From Paragonimus westermani (lineage: Eukaryota; Platyhelminthes; Trematoda; Plagiorchiida; Troglotrematidae), in NCBI GenBank assembly GCA_008508345.1, contig QNGE01000124.1, positions 29,687 through 93,686 on the forward strand: a stretch of DNA of 64,000 nt, read 5' to 3'. Position 1 is the stretch's first letter, and every line of letters begins with the position of its first letter. Below, one piece after another: positions 60,980-64,000 of the stretch. Position numbers and translations under genes: made by a program. Under the pieces are notes generated by a model. That model made no database searches, was not told the origin of the DNA, and was given only the letters and a program-made list of their open reading frames with translations.

Positions 60980-63900
60980 TTGCTGCTCACTTCCGTTAGC
61001 TGTTGCGTTTTGCTCATACGCTGAAATCGGTAAACCTGCGTCGGGGGTGTGTTCATGAAACTCAACTGGGTAGAAGCAGATGTCCAACCCTTTGCTGATG
61101 ATCACTGGAACAAATAGCTTGCAAATTACGGAATGATCACAATTTGTTCTGAAACAACAGGTGACTTTATCCACCTTGGACAAGTGTATCTTTAAGCATC
61201 CGAGACTAACAACCATGCTGTTTCATGTTGGGTCTGCGCTGAATGAACGATGCTAACAAGCGGTGACCAATGTTTGACTAGCTGTATAAGAAGCCGATAC
61301 AAAAAAATCAGTCAAGTGAGCGGCAAGGTAGTCCAACCAGAGTATTCTCCAACTTATAAAGAGTAGTAACAATGATGTGCACTGGCTGTTCTCCACCCTG
61401 TCCAAATTGAGTACAGGGATGCTCTAGCCAAGGTTCCCGCGCGTTCAAAATATACTTTTCCATTGAACAACTACGCATTCGGAAGGTAATCAGATGATTG
61501 CGTTTATACCAAGGCAAGTTGTGTATGACGACTTACTGGGGCATATCATCCAGCGAGAAACATGTGAATGGTAAAGAAATTCGATGTAACTTACATTAGC
61601 TTGACAAATTTCTTAGACTTTGACCGCTTAGGTAGAGTAATCGCACAGTTCACGTTTCTAACCACCACTAATTTCTTTGAAAAACGATTAACTTTTCAAA
61701 CCTCCATCTGATTAAAATACAGTATTTGCCCCATGAACATTGCCTGATGTATGATATGATTACAGTTTGGCGACAGTTTGGCAAATCCAAATCCAAAACA
61801 TGGTTTGATCAGTTCAGCTGTATGACGTGATGTCAAATTGTTCACGGTTTTTTTAGGTGTACGAAAACTGAACAGGATGTTAAGTCCATTAGGCAAGAAA
61901 AATGACCGGAATGTAATAGTCCAGATGTCAGTCGAAAAATGTCGTTCTTGCTAAAATGGATAAAAGTGGCTAGAATCACTAGTTCATCATTCTAGTGGTT
62001 ATCTTACCATTTCTGAAACAAACGTATTTTTTGGTCATGAGGTAACCTACCAGTTGAACATCATTTAACTCTGTGTTCCAAATACTCGCTAAGGTGAATA
62101 AAACCATCTTCTGACACTTAACCGAGTTGAAAACAAGGGGGTAATTAGATAAATAAATTACCTCTAAAATGTCTATCCTACGAACAGTACAAAGATGCAA
62201 CCAAAGTACGATCGGCATGATATTGTGGATTAGGTAATGCTCAGTGGTGAACGCTTTGAATACATGTGCTGGAAACAAGAGCCATTTTTTGGTGATATAT
62301 CATTATCACGATGTCACATTCTTCCTATCCTTGGGAACTGAGTAGTCTACAGTACGATGGCATCATGTAGACTAAAGTCTAAGATAACGGAGTAGAAGGA
62401 AGTGGGAACTGACAAATTAATGCCTGGGAGTTAACCATCTGCTTCTACACACATCTTCCGTACGTCACCACGGTAACTCTTACCTTCTTTCTAAGTACTA
62501 ATGTTTATTCCGCTTTACAATTATTTACGTCGTTATCATACATTAATCTCAGAGGCCAGCTTGATCAATACCATTTTAACTTGCGTCATTCACGCAACTG
62601 TGACCAAAATCCTCGTCTAGTAGTTGAGTTTCCACCACATCCTCATGTTCTACATGAGATAAACTAAATTTTGCAATTTTTGTCATGAGCAATTTGTTGA
62701 AAATGAATCAGTTGCGAACAGGATTTACACTTTCGCTTCTGAAGTAGGGAAAATTCGCTCCTCTAAAGCATCAGCAAGTTAGCAGAAGTACCGGTCGCGA
62801 ACTATCACAGGGTGACAGTTTTCTCTGAGCTACTGTTGTGTCCGCAAAAAACGCTCGGCCAGCAAGTTGGTTATATTGCGCAAACTTCCGTACAGGTCAT
62901 GTCAAAAACAACCATAACCGCGTGCACTAATTTGCACGATAGACATGCACTCACGTACATTGGGTGACAGTGAGTTGTCATTCGCCTTTGTAAAAGTTCT
63001 CACATAACGTGTACACACTGTTCCCATAGTCTCTTCTTGTCCGTCGTGTTCGGGGCTTGTCCTTTTGTTCCTAAATGTCGCCTGTGGGTACTATACTACT
63101 TGTGAGTAGTACATTACTTACAACAAAGCTGCCTGTTATACAACGCTACTACAGGACCTTCAGTTGGATTTGATCACAGGGGAAGTGGATCTAGAACATC
63201 AGAAATATAATTTTGGAAGTTCATTTTGCATCAAGGGGCTACTTTTCAGGAGCACAGGTGCAGTTTCCGTGGTATCTGCTTGTAAGCGAAGTCGGCACGT
63301 GCCATTGGGTTCTTCAATCAGAAACTTACGGAACTTCCTGATTGATAATCTGCCTGCCACCTTCTTGAATTTTGCATCTGGTTCCTAATTCTGTAGCTGA
63401 GCTTAAGTCTTAATGTTGGTTCATGGAGGCTAGCAACACTGGGTTCCGATTACTTCTGATCGCGTTGCGTATCCTGTTCAAGAAGATAGACTGATCGTCT
63501 GCAATTCAGCTTGGCAGTAATCGCGATGTCTGATGTGGTGGTGGTCATCTCAGTTCGACCTTCACAACCGATTTTTTATCAGAAGCTCGTTAAAAAATAG
63601 TAGACGGAAGCAATCTTCAGGTGCGTGCGTAATTGTGAAACTGATTTGAACGATTGATAACAAGTCAGTAGGCAAGTTCACTTTCGGCGGGGAAATGATG
63701 ATGACTGTGTGAACAAACAGGGGTACGGTGAAATCAACTGAAATAAACCTCATCGATAGTTTTTAAAGCATACTTTAAACATTCCTCAACAAACATCTAA
63801 CAATACAGCTGAATGACAGGAATTGTGAGGTTGAACTCACAAATACTTTACCGCTAAACCATCTGAAGATTTGGCTTAGTGTTTTGAGTGTGCGCTTGGA

Positions 63901-64000
63901 CACGTTCACGGACGAAACTACTACAACAGATTCGGATAGGTCAGTGGGCACTGGATCGATAAATCATTAGCTCCGCTGTCAGCTTTTTGCTGTTATTTTC
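60980..64000. other. No gene seen
   Basis: AT-rich sequence to the window edge; short open frames only, with no recognisable domain. Confidence 0.4.

Noticed and set aside
1..64000. CRISPR arrays, operons, bacterial-type genes
   Set aside because: No regular direct repeats with spacers and no compact gene clusters; everything fits eukaryotic DNA.

Overview
The window looks like intron-rich, repeat-rich nuclear DNA from a flatworm, most likely a digenean trematode. The evidence is AT-rich background, one conserved animal gene split by a roughly 39 kb intron, decayed RTE-type and Penelope-like retroelements, and a family of tRNA-derived dispersed repeats with target-site duplications. I cannot name the species from the sequence alone.

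One host gene is well supported, on the minus strand. It is a homologue of Drosophila Tincar, an eight-pass membrane protein. Its N-terminal coding exon is at 46412-47108 (three membrane segments) and its C-terminal exon at 4999-7421 (five membrane segments and a long cytoplasmic-type tail). Donor and acceptor have matching phase, and splicing them gives a 1039-residue protein. Almost everything between 7422 and 46411 is therefore intron. Two CCAAT boxes lie 200-250 bases upstream of the start codon.

The rest is mobile-element material. The left edge (1-685, minus) holds an uninterrupted endonuclease domain of an RTE-type non-LTR retrotransposon running off the window. Decayed RTE relatives lie at 24790-25900 (minus) and 54180-55960 (plus). 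Penelope-like elements (PLEs) occur at 2329-2787 (minus, C-terminal endonuclease end) and 18745-21300. The second one has its reverse transcriptase broken into head-to-head inverted halves and is itself interrupted by another element.

That inserted element (18949-19602) is the most unusual object in the window. It is a foldback whose two arms are head-to-head copies of a tRNA-derived SINE-like sequence, flanked by an exact 11-bp duplication. A second foldback of the same family (47886-48294, 10-bp duplication) and a decayed third (about 48355-48660) lie upstream of the Tincar start codon. A half-element (50319-50715, 11-bp duplication) and a truncated single arm (1917-2125, 9-bp duplication) complete the family here. 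Short hairpin motifs of the form CTGANGA-stem-GAAAC, resembling the hammerhead ribozyme core, recur at several places.

The remaining long intergenic and intronic stretches show only short open frames without recognisable domains; I see no further genes there.
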